A stretch of DNA of 64,000 nt from an uncultured Slackia sp. (GTDB lineage: Bacteria; Actinomycetota; Coriobacteriia; Coriobacteriales; Eggerthellaceae): assembly GCF_944321625.1 (NCBI RefSeq), contig NZ_CALUMA010000021.1:1-64000 (forward strand), read 5' to 3'. Shown in pieces: positions 32,910 through 42,550 of the stretch; within the stretch, counting starts at the first letter, position 1, and the number at the start of each line of letters is the position of its first letter. The notes under the pieces were generated by a model. It made no database searches and was not told the DNA's origin. It saw nothing but the letters and a program-made list of their open reading frames with translations. A program made the translations under genes and the position numbers.

Positions 32910-33527
32910 ATGACGAGACTAGCTATTGCTATCAATAAGACGCGCTGCATCGGTTGCCAGACGTGCGCTTTCGCCTGCAAGATGCAGAACAACGTGCCTG
33001 AAGGCATGCGTTGGAATAGGGTCATCACCGAGGGCTGCGATGTCGAAGACGGTGCGCTCGGAACGTATCCCAACCTGAGCCGTTCGTATCTGCCCATCGC
33101 CTGCCAGCACTGCGAAAACCCCGCGTGCCAGCGCGTATGCCCCACGGGCGCTACGTATAAGGACGACAAGGGCCGCGTCGAAATCGATTACGACAAGTGC
33201 ATCGGTTGCCGCATGTGCATGGCGGCGTGCCCGTACAACGCACGTGTGTTCAACTGGAACGAGCCGGTTCGCAAGCCCGATTTCAACTTCGGCGACAAGG
33301 AAGTTCCTGTACGCCCCAAGGGCGTTGCCGAGAAGTGCACGCTGTGCAAGGAGCGCACCGATCGCGGCGAAGAGCCCATGTGCGTGAGGTGCTGCCCCAC
33401 CAAGGCCCGCACCTATGGCGACCTGGACGATCCCAATTCTGAGATTTCCAAGCTCATCGCTGAGCGCCATGCCTATGTCCTGCTCGAGGAGCAGGGCACC
33501 AAGCCGCAAGTCCATTACTTCGAATAA
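32910..33527 (+). CDS. Four-cluster ferredoxin-like subunit (DmsB type)
   Basis: The 205-residue Fe-S protein has four cysteine groups: CIGCQTCAFAC, CQHCENPACQRVCP, CIGCRMCMAACP and CTLCKERTDRGEEPMCVRCCP. These are enough for four [4Fe-4S] clusters that wire the membrane subunit to the molybdenum site. There is no signal peptide, so it is carried across by the Tat signal of the catalytic subunit, as in DmsAB. It starts ten bases after the catalytic-subunit stop and is followed by the NrfD gene 15 bases on. Confidence 0.95.
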   Translation: MTRLAIAINKTRCIGCQTCAFACKMQNNVPEGMRWNRVITEGCDVEDGALGTYPNLSRSYLPIACQHCENPACQRVCPTGATYKDDKGRVEIDYDKCIGCRMCMAACPYNARVFNWNEPVRKPDFNFGDKEVPVRPKGVAEKCTLCKERTDRGEEPMCVRCCPTKARTYGDLDDPNSEISKLIAERHAYVLLEEQGTKPQVHYFE

Positions 33528-33542
33528 GGAGGGGGTGCAACC

Positions 33543-34757
33543 ATGACTTCTGGCAAGACGAAAATCGCGTACGCCGTGCTGGGCATTCTGACCGTCGCCG
33601 GCATCGCCGCCTGGATCTATCAGTTGATGGGCGGCTTGGGCGTGACCGGTATGAACAACGGCACGTCGTGGGGCCTCTACATCGGATGCTTCATGTTCTT
33701 CGTGGGCCTTTCCGCTGGCGGCCTGATTGTGGCCTCTTCGGCGAGCGTGTTCCACGTGGCCGAGTATAAGAAGGTGGCGCTTCCCGCCGTCATTCTGTCC
33801 ACGGCATGCATCTGCGTTGCTGGTATTTTCGTCCTGGTTGACCTGGGCGGTATCCAGCGTGTGTGGCGCATCATCACCGGATTCAATCCCACCTCGCCTC
33901 TGTGCTGGGATATCTGCGTGATCTGCCTCTATCTGGTCATCAACATCATCTACCTGGTGTTCATGACCTCCAACAAGGACGACGCTGACCGCAAGGTTGC
34001 CATCGTGAGCCGTTTCGCTCTGCCTGTGGCAATTCTGGTTCACAGCGTGACCACATGGATTTTCGGCCTGCAGCTTTCTCGCGAGGGCTGGTATTCCGCC
34101 ATCATGGCTCCGCTGTTCGTCGTCTCCGCCATGGATTCCGGTCTCGCTCTGCTGATGCTGGTCTTGGGCGGCCTCAACAAGTCCGGCTGGTTCAAGACCG
34201 AGAAGAAGCTCATGTCCAGCCTTGCCGGCCTGCTTGCCACCTGCGTGGCAATCGACGCCTTCCTGGTTGGCTGCGAGATTCTGACCATGGTCTATCCCGG
34301 CGCTGCCGGAGCTGAGACGCTCGCCATCATGGCGTCCGGCGTTACCGCGCCGTTCTTCTGGGCAGAGATCCTGCTGGGTCTTCTGATTCCGTTCTGCATC
34401 CTTGTGTTCGCTCGCAACCGCGAGAACATGGGGCTCGTGATGTTCGCGAGCGTGTGCATCGTGATCGGCGTGTTCTGCAAGCGCATCTGGCTGCTGTTCA
34501 CTTCCTTCTTCATGCCCAACGTGTATGGCGCTCCGGGTATCATCAGTGGCTCCAGCGCTTCGGCGCATGCGACCGGCATGGACGTTTGGGCCGTTGTGGG
34601 CACCTATGCTCCTACGTGGGTCGAGATCGTCATCGTGATCGGCGTGATTTCGCTTGGCGCTCTGGCGTTCCTGGTGTTGTGCCAGAAGCTTCTGCCCGCC
34701 GCCAAGACGGCCGAGGCGGATGGCGCGAATGCTGCCGCCGAGGGTGCTGCCGCCTAA
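33543..34757 (+). CDS. NrfD-type membrane anchor and menaquinol-oxidising subunit
   Basis: The 404-residue protein has about nine to ten helices. Its N-terminus carries the family motif MNNGTSWGLYIGCFMFFVGLSAGGL, seen as GTSWGLYI followed by VGLSAGG. Later motifs are GGIQRVWRIITGFNPTSPLCWD (in two parts) and SREGWYSAIMAPLFVVSAMDSGLALL. It should take electrons from menaquinol and pass them to the Fe-S subunit. AAGGAGGGGG lies before the ATG. The C-terminal tail is Ala/Glu rich. A hairpin with a T-tail separates it from the chaperone gene. Confidence 0.92.
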   Translation: MTSGKTKIAYAVLGILTVAGIAAWIYQLMGGLGVTGMNNGTSWGLYIGCFMFFVGLSAGGLIVASSASVFHVAEYKKVALPAVILSTACICVAGIFVLVDLGGIQRVWRIITGFNPTSPLCWDICVICLYLVINIIYLVFMTSNKDDADRKVAIVSRFALPVAILVHSVTTWIFGLQLSREGWYSAIMAPLFVVSAMDSGLALLMLVLGGLNKSGWFKTEKKLMSSLAGLLATCVAIDAFLVGCEILTMVYPGAAGAETLAIMASGVTAPFFWAEILLGLLIPFCILVFARNRENMGLVMFASVCIVIGVFCKRIWLLFTSFFMPNVYGAPGIISGSSASAHATGMDVWAVVGTYAPTWVEIVIVIGVISLGALAFLVLCQKLLPAAKTAEADGANAAAEGAAA

Positions 34758-34835
34758 ATCGCGCGGAATAGCCGCTGCGGGCACCGCCACGGGGCAATCC
34801 CTTAAAGCGCGGCGCCTCAAACGGCCTCTTCCTTG

Positions 34836-34878
34836 GGGCCGCACGTACCTCCCTCCCCAACGTGCGGCCCTTTATTTT
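34836..34878 (+). terminator. Terminator-like hairpin between the NrfD and TorD genes
   Basis: GGGCCGCACGT (34836-34846) pairs with ACGTGCGGCCC (34860-34870), then TTTATTTTGC. It lies inside the operon and likely lowers chaperone-gene expression relative to the structural genes. Confidence 0.75.
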
Positions 34879-34903
34879 GCTAGTACACGACGGAGGTGCT
34901 TTC

Positions 34904-35608
34904 ATGACGAAAGAGTCCATGCCTTGGCAAACGCTTTCCGAGGCGTATGCGTTTCTGGGCAACTCGCTGCTCGCTCCTATGAGCCAGACGTCTGCGGTGG
35001 GGCTTGACCCTGAGTTTTGGCGGGCGTTCCCCGATTTCGGCGATGCTGGCGTGTCTGACGCGGCTGCTGGATGCCTTGGCTATGCCGAAGGTGCTGTTGC
35101 ACGTGCCGAAGAGGGTGCGAATGTCGTTCAGGATGCCTCCGTCGAATACACCAAGCTGTTCATCGGCCCGCCTTCGCCTTCAGCAGCTCCATGGGAAACT
35201 ATGTATCGTTCAGATACTAATGTGGGTTTTGGCGAGGCGACCTTCCAGATGAAGGCATTGCTCAAGAATGCCGGTCTTGAGGTGAAGAACGAAAACCACC
35301 AGTACGAAGACCATATGGGCATCGAGCTTTTGTACCTTTCCGAACTATGCCGTCGCCGCGCGATGCAGGAGGCGGGTGGCCGTGATGCCGCTTCGGCATC
35401 GGACAAGCCCGCGGATGGCGCGGAAGACTTAGCATGTGCTTCCGAAAGCGATGCTTCTGTGTTCACGTTCATCGAGACGCATCCCCTGAGCTGGATCGAT
35501 ACATTCCATGCCCGCATCGTCGAGACGTTTCCCGAGGGCTATTTCGCCAATCTGACGGCGCTTGCCGCCGCGATCTTGCGGTTCCACACCAAGGCGATTG
35601 CCCGATAG
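34904..35608 (+). CDS. TorD/DmsD-type redox enzyme maturation chaperone
   Basis: The 234-residue all-helical protein matches the TorD family: VEYTKLFIGPPSPSAAPWETMY (E-Y-x-x-L-F-x-G-P and P-W-E), then NHQYEDHMGIELLYLSELCRR (D-H-x-x-x-E-L). It binds the Tat signal of the molybdoenzyme and holds it until cofactor loading. An insert at about 167-193 (Ala/Asp/Ser-rich) is longer than usual. The ATG at 34904 follows CGGAGG; the frame extends 14 codons upstream. It is the last gene of the operon, followed by a terminator. Confidence 0.88.
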   Translation: MTKESMPWQTLSEAYAFLGNSLLAPMSQTSAVGLDPEFWRAFPDFGDAGVSDAAAGCLGYAEGAVARAEEGANVVQDASVEYTKLFIGPPSPSAAPWETMYRSDTNVGFGEATFQMKALLKNAGLEVKNENHQYEDHMGIELLYLSELCRRRAMQEAGGRDAASASDKPADGAEDLACASESDASVFTFIETHPLSWIDTFHARIVETFPEGYFANLTALAAAILRFHTKAIAR

Positions 35609-35647
35609 CTGCTCTAGGCGTTGCGCAATAACTGAGTTAATTCATGT

Positions 35648-35690
35648 AAAGATGGCCGGCGATTCGCCGCCATCTTTTTGTTTTTTGCCC
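35648..35690 (+). terminator. Terminator of the molybdoenzyme operon
   Basis: AAAGATGG with CCGGCGA on the left pairs with TCGCCG and CCATCTTT on the right (35648-35679, one mismatch base), then TTTGTTTTTT. Confidence 0.8.
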
Positions 35691-36037
35691 TATGAGTCTG
35701 AGAGAGACTCTTCATGCTGCAGTTTATCCGGGGTGTGCAAAGTAGCCTCGATTGCATTTCTGCGTTTTCCCAGTTCATAGCCTTGGTGGGTGAGGCGTAT
35801 ATTTTCCATATGCGTCAAAAACTGCAGCACGAGCAATTTTTAGGTGGGGAAGGGCGGTGAATTGGCTGAGTTCGCTGTTCCAGCGTCCAGTTTTTACGGC
35901 GGTGCGGGCGATGGTGCCGTATCATGCATCGTCCCAGGTTCACCCTGTTTGCACAATACGGCCCGCCTCGTGCATAACCTGCGCCAAGTGTGCGAAAATA
36001 GCCTGCGAAAGACACGATGTAAGGCAGGCACGTCATT
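35691..36037. other. Gene-free stretch before recJ
   Basis: About 350 bases without a frame I can support. It holds AT-rich patches (TATATTTTCCATATG near 35797, TATCAT near 35920) that could be promoter parts for recJ, but no -35/-10 pair with good spacing and no clear dyad. Confidence 0.4.
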
Positions 36038-39000
36038 ATGGCAGCGCAATTCAGGATCGCGCCGGCTGACCCGGCGCTTGTTTCGCTTATTCAACAGGAA
36101 TTCGGCCTCGCGCATTTCGTTGCGCGAACCATGGTCGCACACGGCGTGGGCAGCGTCGAAGAGGCGCGCATGTTCCTTTCGCCCGATATCGAGCGCGACT
36201 GGCGCAACCCCTACGAGATTCCGCAGATGAAAGAGGCGGCCGATCGCATCGAGCGCGCGATTCGCGACGGCGAGCGCGTTCTGGTGTTCGGCGACTTCGA
36301 CCTGGACGGCATTTCGGCCACCACGGTGCTCACGCGCGGATTGCGCGAGCTGGGTTGCGACGCCGTGCCGTTCATCCCCAAGCGTTTCGATGAAGGTTAT
36401 GGCCTGACGCCCGCCGCAATCGAGCGCGCGTGCGCCTACGAACCCAGCCTCATCGTCACGGTTGACTGCGGCATCTCGTGTAAAGAGGAAGCGCTTCTTG
36501 TGACGGATGCGGGCATCGACCTGGTGGTGACCGACCACCATGAGCCCGGCACCATGGTGCCCGAGGGCGTGCCCGTGGCAGATCCCAAATGCGACCCCTC
36601 GTGCGAAAGCTCCATTCTCGCCGGCGTGGGCGTGGCTCTTAAGATGGTGCAGGTGTTGGGAGGTCGCATGGGCCATCCGCATCTGTGGCGCGAATACACT
36701 GACTTTGCCACGCTGGGAACGGTGGCCGACCTCATGCCGCTGACGGGCGAGAACCGCGCTCTGGTCGCCGACGGCATCGCCCGCATGAATGCTACCCCGC
36801 GCCCCTGCATCGCCGCCCTTGTGGGCGTGTGCAATGTGGCGGGCAAGCCCCTCTCTTCCACGAATCTCAGCTTCTCGCTTATTCCGCGCCTCAATGCGGC
36901 GGGCCGCATGGGCAACGCCGATTTGGCGCTCGATCTTCTGATGACCGACGATTTCGAAGAGGCCCAGCAAAAGGCCGCCGAGCTCGACTGCGTGAACAGC
37001 GAGCGCCGTGCCATCGAGGCTGAGCTCGCCGAGGCCGCCAAGGCGAAGGCCGCCGCGTCATATTCCGGCGAGCGCGCGCTGGTGGTCGCGGGTGAGGGCT
37101 GGCACGAAGGCGTCAAGGGCATCGTCGCATCGCGCCTGGTGAACACCTATGGCGTTCCGGCGTTGCTCTTCACCATCGACGGCGACGAGGCGCGTGGAAG
37201 CGGTCGCAGCGTGGGCAGCGTGAACCTGTTCAAGGCCGTGGAGTCCACCTCCGACATCCTCACGCGCTTCGGTGGACACGAGGCCGCTGTGGGCGTGACG
37301 CTTCCCGTGGGCAAGCTCCCCGAATTCACTGAGCGCCTGTGCGCCTATATGGACACGCTCCCCGAAGACAGCTTCCACCCGCTTATCGAGGTGGACGCGG
37401 TGATCGACCTGTCCGAGCTCACGCTTCCCGCCGTGGAGAGCCTCGACCGCCTGGCTCCGTTCGGTCAGGAAAATCCCACGCCGCGCTACCTGGCGCACAA
37501 CGTTCGCCTGGCCAATTGCCGCGCGGTGGGCGCGAACAAGAACCATCTCTCGTGCTCGCTTACCGATGGCGTGACCTCGGTGGACGGCATCATGTTCCAC
37601 TGCGACGGCATCAGCTCGCTCATGACCTGCGGCTGCGTAGTGGATGCGGCGTTCCAGGCCCAGGTGGACGAGTGGCGCGGCCGCCGTTCCGTCAAGTGCA
37701 TGCTCGATGCCATCGAGCCGGCGAGCACCTGCCCCGCGCTACGTGCCTGCCTGCCCGATGAAGAGATCGACTTCGTGAGCGAGCTTTACGACATCGACCG
37801 CGACCTTGAGGAGGCGGGCGACGACCCGTGCGGCTGCGGCCAGGCCGACTGCCGCGCGCGCTGGCAGACGCTCTTCCGCGAGGACCCCCAGGAATTTACG
37901 CGCCGCCTGATTGCGGCGTTCATCGGCGATGCCTCGCTCCACGACTCCCAGCGCCGCGCGCTCGACGCGCTTGCGCAGGGCAAGAACACGCTCGCGGTCA
38001 TGGGCACGGGGCGCGGCAAATCGCTCATCTTCCAGGTGCATGCCGCACGTGTCGCGCTCACGCAGGGCAAAGCATCGGTGTTCGTGTACCCGCTGCGCGC
38101 GCTCCTTGCTGACCAGCGATTCCATCTCGCCTCGGCCTTCGAGAGCCTGGGGCTTGCCGTGGCCGCGCTTTCGGGCGAGACGCCCCTGTCTGAGCGCCGC
38201 CGCGTATACGCCGGTCTTGCCGACGGCAGTGTGGATGTGGTGCTGACCACGCCCGAATACCTAGCGTTCCATGCGGACGATATCGCCGCGTGCCATCGCG
38301 TGGGCTTCTTCGTGGTTGACGAGGCCCATCATGTGCTCCAATCGGGCGCCGGCCGCCGTACCGCCTATCTGAACCTGGGCATCGTGGTGTCCAAACTCGG
38401 CAACCCCACGGTGCTCGCCGTGACCGCCACCGCTCCGGCCGAGGTCGAGGAATCGGTGTGCCAGACGCTGGGCATCGAAGAGGTGGTGCGCGACGACCAC
38501 GCGCGCTTCAACCTGGGGCTCGATGATCGCCGCAGCATGCGCGACAAAGACAGCTACGTGGCAGGCATTATCGCCACGGGTGAGAAGACCGTGGTGTACG
38601 TGAATTCGCGCCTGGGCACGGTGGACGTTGCCCGCACGCTGCGCACCATGGTGCCGCAGGTGGCCATGCAGATTGGCTTCTACAACGCTGGCCTCTCGCG
38701 CGAGGAGCGCGAGCGCGTTGAGCGCCTGTTCCGCGAGGGCGTGCTGCGCGTGCTCGTGTGCACGTCGGCATTCGGCGAGGGGGTTGATATCCCCGACATC
38801 CGCCACGTGGTGCTCTATGGCATGCCGTTCTCCGAGATCGAATTCAACCAGATCAGCGGGCGCGCCGGGCGAGGCGGCCAGGACGCGTGCATCCATGTGC
38901 TCTTCGGCAAGCGCGATGTCATGCAGAACGAAGGCATCCTGCAGGGAAGCGCTCCCGACCACGACGCCATGGCGTGCATCTATCGCGAGCTCAAGCGCCT

Positions 39001-39442
39001 GCAGCGCGAGGCTGAGGTGCAGGTTGCCGCCGGCGCGTTGGCGCATGGCGGCCAGCCGTCGGGTCCGGGTGCGGCCTCGGTGCACGAGGGCGAGGTTTTC
39101 TTTACAATATCCGATGAAGACTTGGCGGGTGCCTGCATGGCGCGCCGGCCTCGTTTCGTCATAGATGCTCAGGCATGCAGCTGCGGCATTTCGGTGTTCG
39201 AGGAGCTGGGCCTGGTGCGCACGTACGATCCGTGCGGATGCGCCTCGCGCGCGCATGCGGTGCACGTGTGCATGGGCGCGAGCAAGGTCGAGCTGACCGA
39301 CAGCGTGCTGTATCGCGAGGGGATGGGCGACATGGAAGAGTTCGCCCGCTTCAGGGAATGGGTTATGCGCAGCCCTGCCGACGTGCTGCGCGGGCGTATC
39401 GTGCGCCCCATGCTGTCGGATGAACCGCAAGGGGGAGAGTAG
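36038..39442 (+). CDS. recJ: RecJ exonuclease fused to a RecQ-like helicase
   Basis: One 1134-residue frame joins two enzymes. Residues 1-570 are RecJ: DHH-family motif I FGDFDLDG (84-91), VDCGIS (142-147), TDHHEPG (165-171), the DHHA1 region GGHEAAVGV and the OB-like PFGQENPTPRYL. From about 630 there is an SF2 helicase: Walker A MGTGRGKS (about 654-661), the YPLRALLADQ segment, DEAH (VDEAHHVL, about 760-767), TATAP and motif VI QISGRAGRGGQD (about 936). Cys clusters lie in the linker (CGCGQADC) and near the end (CSCG, CGC). RecJ degrades 5' ends of ssDNA and RecQ unwinds for it, so the fusion joins RecF-pathway partners. No frameshift or internal start is evident. It is followed after two bases by rel. 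Confidence 0.92.
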   Translation: MAAQFRIAPADPALVSLIQQEFGLAHFVARTMVAHGVGSVEEARMFLSPDIERDWRNPYEIPQMKEAADRIERAIRDGERVLVFGDFDLDGISATTVLTRGLRELGCDAVPFIPKRFDEGYGLTPAAIERACAYEPSLIVTVDCGISCKEEALLVTDAGIDLVVTDHHEPGTMVPEGVPVADPKCDPSCESSILAGVGVALKMVQVLGGRMGHPHLWREYTDFATLGTVADLMPLTGENRALVADGIARMNATPRPCIAALVGVCNVAGKPLSSTNLSFSLIPRLNAAGRMGNADLALDLLMTDDFEEAQQKAAELDCVNSERRAIEAELAEAAKAKAAASYSGERALVVAGEGWHEGVKGIVASRLVNTYGVPALLFTIDGDEARGSGRSVGSVNLFKAVESTSDILTRFGGHEAAVGVTLPVGKLPEFTERLCAYMDTLPEDSFHPLIEVDAVIDLSELTLPAVESLDRLAPFGQENPTPRYLAHNVRLANCRAVGANKNHLSCSLTDGVTSVDGIMFHCDGISSLMTCGCVVDAAFQAQVDEWRGRRSVKCMLDAIEPASTCPALRACLPDEEIDFVSELYDIDRDLEEAGDDPCGCGQADCRARWQTLFREDPQEFTRRLIAAFIGDASLHDSQRRALDALAQGKNTLAVMGTGRGKSLIFQVHAARVALTQGKASVFVYPLRALLADQRFHLASAFESLGLAVAALSGETPLSERRRVYAGLADGSVDVVLTTPEYLAFHADDIAACHRVGFFVVDEAHHVLQSGAGRRTAYLNLGIVVSKLGNPTVLAVTATAPAEVEESVCQTLGIEEVVRDDHARFNLGLDDRRSMRDKDSYVAGIIATGEKTVVYVNSRLGTVDVARTLRTMVPQVAMQIGFYNAGLSREERERVERLFREGVLRVLVCTSAFGEGVDIPDIRHVVLYGMPFSEIEFNQISGRAGRGGQDACIHVLFGKRDVMQNEGILQGSAPDHDAMACIYRELKRLQREAEVQVAAGALAHGGQPSGPGAASVHEGEVFFTISDEDLAGACMARRPRFVIDAQACSCGISVFEELGLVRTYDPCGCASRAHAVHVCMGASKVELTDSVLYREGMGDMEEFARFREWVMRSPADVLRGRIVRPMLSDEPQGGE

Positions 39443-39444
39443 CC

Positions 39445-41838
39445 ATGGCAGAACAGAACCACGCTCACAGTGTTATCGCATTGCCGGTCGAGCCCGAGCT
39501 CGCCGATGCGATCGGCGCCCTCTCCATAGATTCCTACGACGGGGGCATCGCTCCTTCGGCCGCGGCGGGCGAGGATATGGCGCCTGATGCGCGCTTCGCT
39601 GAGCTCGAAAAACGCGCGTCGGCATACCTCTCCGAGGACGCCATGGAGCTCTTGCGCAAGGCCTACCATTTCGCCGACAAGGCCCATGCCGGCCAGCAGC
39701 GCAAAAGCGGCGAGCCTTTCATCGCGCACCCCATCGAGGTGGCGCTCATCCTCGCCGATCTGCGCATGGATGTAGACACGCTGTGCGCCGCACTGCTCCA
39801 TGACACGGTGGAGGACACCGATGTGACCGTCGAGCAGGTGGCCGAGGACTTCAATCCTGAAATCGCGCAGCTGGTGCAGGGCGTGACCAAGATCACGCAG
39901 ATTGCCGTGGAGAGCCTGACCGACGAGCAGGCGGCTACCATCCGCAAGATGTTCGTGGCCATGAGCAAAGACATTCGCGTCATCGTGATCAAGCTTGCCG
40001 ACCGTCTGCATAATATGCGCACGCTGCAGGCGCTTCCCGAGGACCGCCGCATCTTCAAGTCGCACGAGACGCTCGAGATTTACGCGCCCATCGCCCATCG
40101 CCTGGGCATCGGCTCCATCAAGTGGGAGCTCGAAGACCTGTCGTTCTTCTACCTGGAGCCCGCTAAGTTCAAGCAGATCTCGCGCATGGTGGCCGAGAGC
40201 CGCGAAGAGCGCGAGCGCTATCTGGCCAACGTGATTGAGACGCTCTCCGCCGAGCTTACGCGCCTGGGCATCAAGGCGCACATCGCGGGGCGCCCCAAGC
40301 ACCTGTACTCCATCTACCAGAAGATGACCAAGCGCGGCAAGGGTTTCTCCGAGATTTACGACCTGATTGCCGTGCGCGCCATCGTGGAGTCGGTGAAAGA
40401 CTGCTATTCGGCACTGGGCGCGGTGCACTCACTGTGGCACCCCATGCCGGGCCGCATCAAAGACTACATCGCCATGCCCAAGCTCAACATGTACCAGAGC
40501 TTGCACACCACGGTCATCGGCCCCTCTGGTCGTCCGCTCGAGGTGCAGATTCGCACCGAAGAGATGCATCGCATGAGCGAGTACGGCGTTGCCGCGCACT
40601 GGCGTTACAAAGAGAAGGGCAGCAAGGCCGACGCCGCATTCGACAAGCAGATCGCGTGGCTTCGCCAGGTGGTGGAGCGCATGGAGGAGACGGACGATTC
40701 GCGTGAGTTCATGAGCGAGCTCAAGATGGACCTCGCGCCCACCGAGGTGTTCGTGTTCACGCCCACGGGCGACGTGAAAAGCCTGCGCGCCGGATCGACG
40801 CCGGTGGATTTCGCCTACGCCGTGCATTCCGAGGTGGGCAATCACTGCGTTGGCGCCAAGGTGAACGGCGCGATCGTGCCGCTTTCCTACGAGCTTCAGA
40901 CGGGCGACCGCGTGGAGATTCTCACGCAGAAGAGCGCCACGCCCTCGCGCGACTGGCTCAAGATGGTGAAGACGCCTTCGGCCCGCAGCAAGCTACGCAG
41001 CTATTTCTCCAAGGTCAGCCGCAGCGACGATCTGGCGCTCGGCCGCGAGAAGCTTGCCCGCGAGCTCAAGAAGCACGGGCGGGGCCTGGGGTCTACTGCC
41101 AGCATCCGCGCGCAGAAGGCTGTGGCCGAGCAGATGGGCTACAAGGACGCCGACGACATGATGGTGGCGGTGGGCGCCGGCAAGGAAACGGTGCTCCATG
41201 TTGCCAACCGCCTGGTGAAGGCATTGGCGCCTGAGCCCGAGGCGGAGCCGCGCCCCGTGTCCACCATCATGACCACGGGCACCATGCCGCCCATGCTCAC
41301 CATGACCAAGCGTCCCGCCGCAGCCGCCCGCAAGGGCAAGTCTTCCAACGGCGTCGTGGTGGCGGGCCTGGACAACGCGCTCGTGCGCCTGTCGCGTTGC
41401 TGCAACCCCGTGCCCGGCGACGAGATCATCGGCTTCGTCACGCGTGGTCGCGGCGTGTCCATCCATCGCGCCGACTGCCCCAATGCCAACGACCTGATGC
41501 GCGACAAGGGCCGCCTGATTGAGGTGCATTGGGAGGATTCCGCCGAAAGCGCGGCATCGTTCCAGGTGGAGGTATATATCGAGGCGCTCGACCGCCTGAA
41601 CCTCCTGCGCGATATCATCAACACCATCTCGGACACCGGCGTGAACGTGCTTTCGTCCAACACCGTGAGCCATTCCGACGGCATCGTGGAGATGCGCTAC
41701 CTGTTCCAGGTGTCGCAGCTCTCTAACATTGAAAAGATTCTGGAATCGTTGCGGCATATCGAGGGCGTGTTCGAGGCGCGTCGTATGCTGCCAGGAAACA
41801 ATCCCCACGCCGGACGCGGCGGGAAGAAGAAGCACTAG
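39445..41838 (+). CDS. rel: Bifunctional (p)ppGpp synthetase/hydrolase
   Basis: The 797-residue RelA/SpoT homolog makes and breaks the stringent-response alarmone. It has the HD hydrolase domain with His95 and His119-Asp120 (LLHDTVEDTD) intact, the synthetase domain (RPKHLYSIYQKMTKRG, IYDLIAVRAIV), TGS (VFVFTPTGDVKSLRAGSTPVDFAYAVH), a helical/zinc-finger part with RLSRCCNPVPGDEIIGFVTRGRGVSIHR, and a C-terminal ACT domain. Both activities should be present. There is an N-terminal extension of about 50 residues. It starts two bases after recJ (site GGGGGAG) and is followed by an MBL-fold gene. Confidence 0.95.
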   Translation: MAEQNHAHSVIALPVEPELADAIGALSIDSYDGGIAPSAAAGEDMAPDARFAELEKRASAYLSEDAMELLRKAYHFADKAHAGQQRKSGEPFIAHPIEVALILADLRMDVDTLCAALLHDTVEDTDVTVEQVAEDFNPEIAQLVQGVTKITQIAVESLTDEQAATIRKMFVAMSKDIRVIVIKLADRLHNMRTLQALPEDRRIFKSHETLEIYAPIAHRLGIGSIKWELEDLSFFYLEPAKFKQISRMVAESREERERYLANVIETLSAELTRLGIKAHIAGRPKHLYSIYQKMTKRGKGFSEIYDLIAVRAIVESVKDCYSALGAVHSLWHPMPGRIKDYIAMPKLNMYQSLHTTVIGPSGRPLEVQIRTEEMHRMSEYGVAAHWRYKEKGSKADAAFDKQIAWLRQVVERMEETDDSREFMSELKMDLAPTEVFVFTPTGDVKSLRAGSTPVDFAYAVHSEVGNHCVGAKVNGAIVPLSYELQTGDRVEILTQKSATPSRDWLKMVKTPSARSKLRSYFSKVSRSDDLALGREKLARELKKHGRGLGSTASIRAQKAVAEQMGYKDADDMMVAVGAGKETVLHVANRLVKALAPEPEAEPRPVSTIMTTGTMPPMLTMTKRPAAAARKGKSSNGVVVAGLDNALVRLSRCCNPVPGDEIIGFVTRGRGVSIHRADCPNANDLMRDKGRLIEVHWEDSAESAASFQVEVYIEALDRLNLLRDIINTISDTGVNVLSSNTVSHSDGIVEMRYLFQVSQLSNIEKILESLRHIEGVFEARRMLPGNNPHAGRGGKKKH

Positions 41839-41867
41839 AACCCGCGAACGACTCGATAGGAGAACCC

Positions 41868-42548
41868 ATGCGCGCGAATTGCAAGCGAATTATCACCGAG
41901 GGCCACGGCTGCGTGCCCGTTTCCGTGCTGACCATCGGCATGATGGACAACAACTGCATGATTGTGTCTGACGGTCGCGAGGAAGGCGCACCTGCCATGG
42001 TGGTCGACCCTGCCGGCGATGCGCAGGCCATCATCAAGGCGCTCGGCTGGCTTAAGCTCGAGTACATCGTATGCACGCACAACCACAACGACCACCTGAT
42101 CGCTCTGCCCGAGCTCGTCGAGGCAACGGGCGCCAAGGTTGTCGCCCATACCGCCGATTGCGCCATCATCGAATCGGGCCAGCCCGGTTACTTCGGGGCC
42201 TGGGATTCCGTCGCTCCGGTGCATGTCGACGTGAAGGTGAACGACGGCGACACGATCAAGCTGGGGTCGCTGGAGTTCAAGGTCATCCACACGCCGGGCC
42301 ACACCAAGGGCGGTATGTGCCTGTACCTTGAGGGCTTCGGCGGCAAGCCGGGCATCCTGTTCTCGGGTGACACACTGTTCCGTGGGGCTACCGGCCGCGT
42401 GGACTTCGAAGGCGGCAGCGCGAAGGAGATGCGCGCGAGCCTGCGCACCAAGCTGGCGCCTCTGCCCAACGACACCATCGTGTTCCCCGGCCATGAGGGG
42501 CTGACTACGATCGGCATCGAACGCCATCGCGTAATCGAGGCGTTCTAA
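41868..42548 (+). CDS. Metallo-beta-lactamase-fold hydrolase (glyoxalase II-like)
   Basis: The 226-residue protein carries the zinc motif THNHNDH (HxHxDH, 71-76), then HTPGHTKGG, FSGDTLF with the bridging Asp, and FPGHEG at the end. The architecture is that of short YcbL/GloB-like hydrolases that act on S-lactoylglutathione or other thioesters. The frequent pairing of such a gene downstream of rel and near hisS (rel-MBL-hisS) is known in Actinobacteria, though here hisS is 13 kb away. AGGAGAACCC precedes the ATG. The 29-base gap to rel suggests one transcript. Confidence 0.9.
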   Translation: MRANCKRIITEGHGCVPVSVLTIGMMDNNCMIVSDGREEGAPAMVVDPAGDAQAIIKALGWLKLEYIVCTHNHNDHLIALPELVEATGAKVVAHTADCAIIESGQPGYFGAWDSVAPVHVDVKVNDGDTIKLGSLEFKVIHTPGHTKGGMCLYLEGFGGKPGILFSGDTLFRGATGRVDFEGGSAKEMRASLRTKLAPLPNDTIVFPGHEGLTTIGIERHRVIEAF

Positions 42549-42550
42549 TT

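Noticed and set aside
30596-33169. 857-codon open frame on the minus strand
   Set aside because: Antisense to the molybdoenzyme subunits, whose motifs are unmistakable; no domain or ribosome binding site in the reverse frame.
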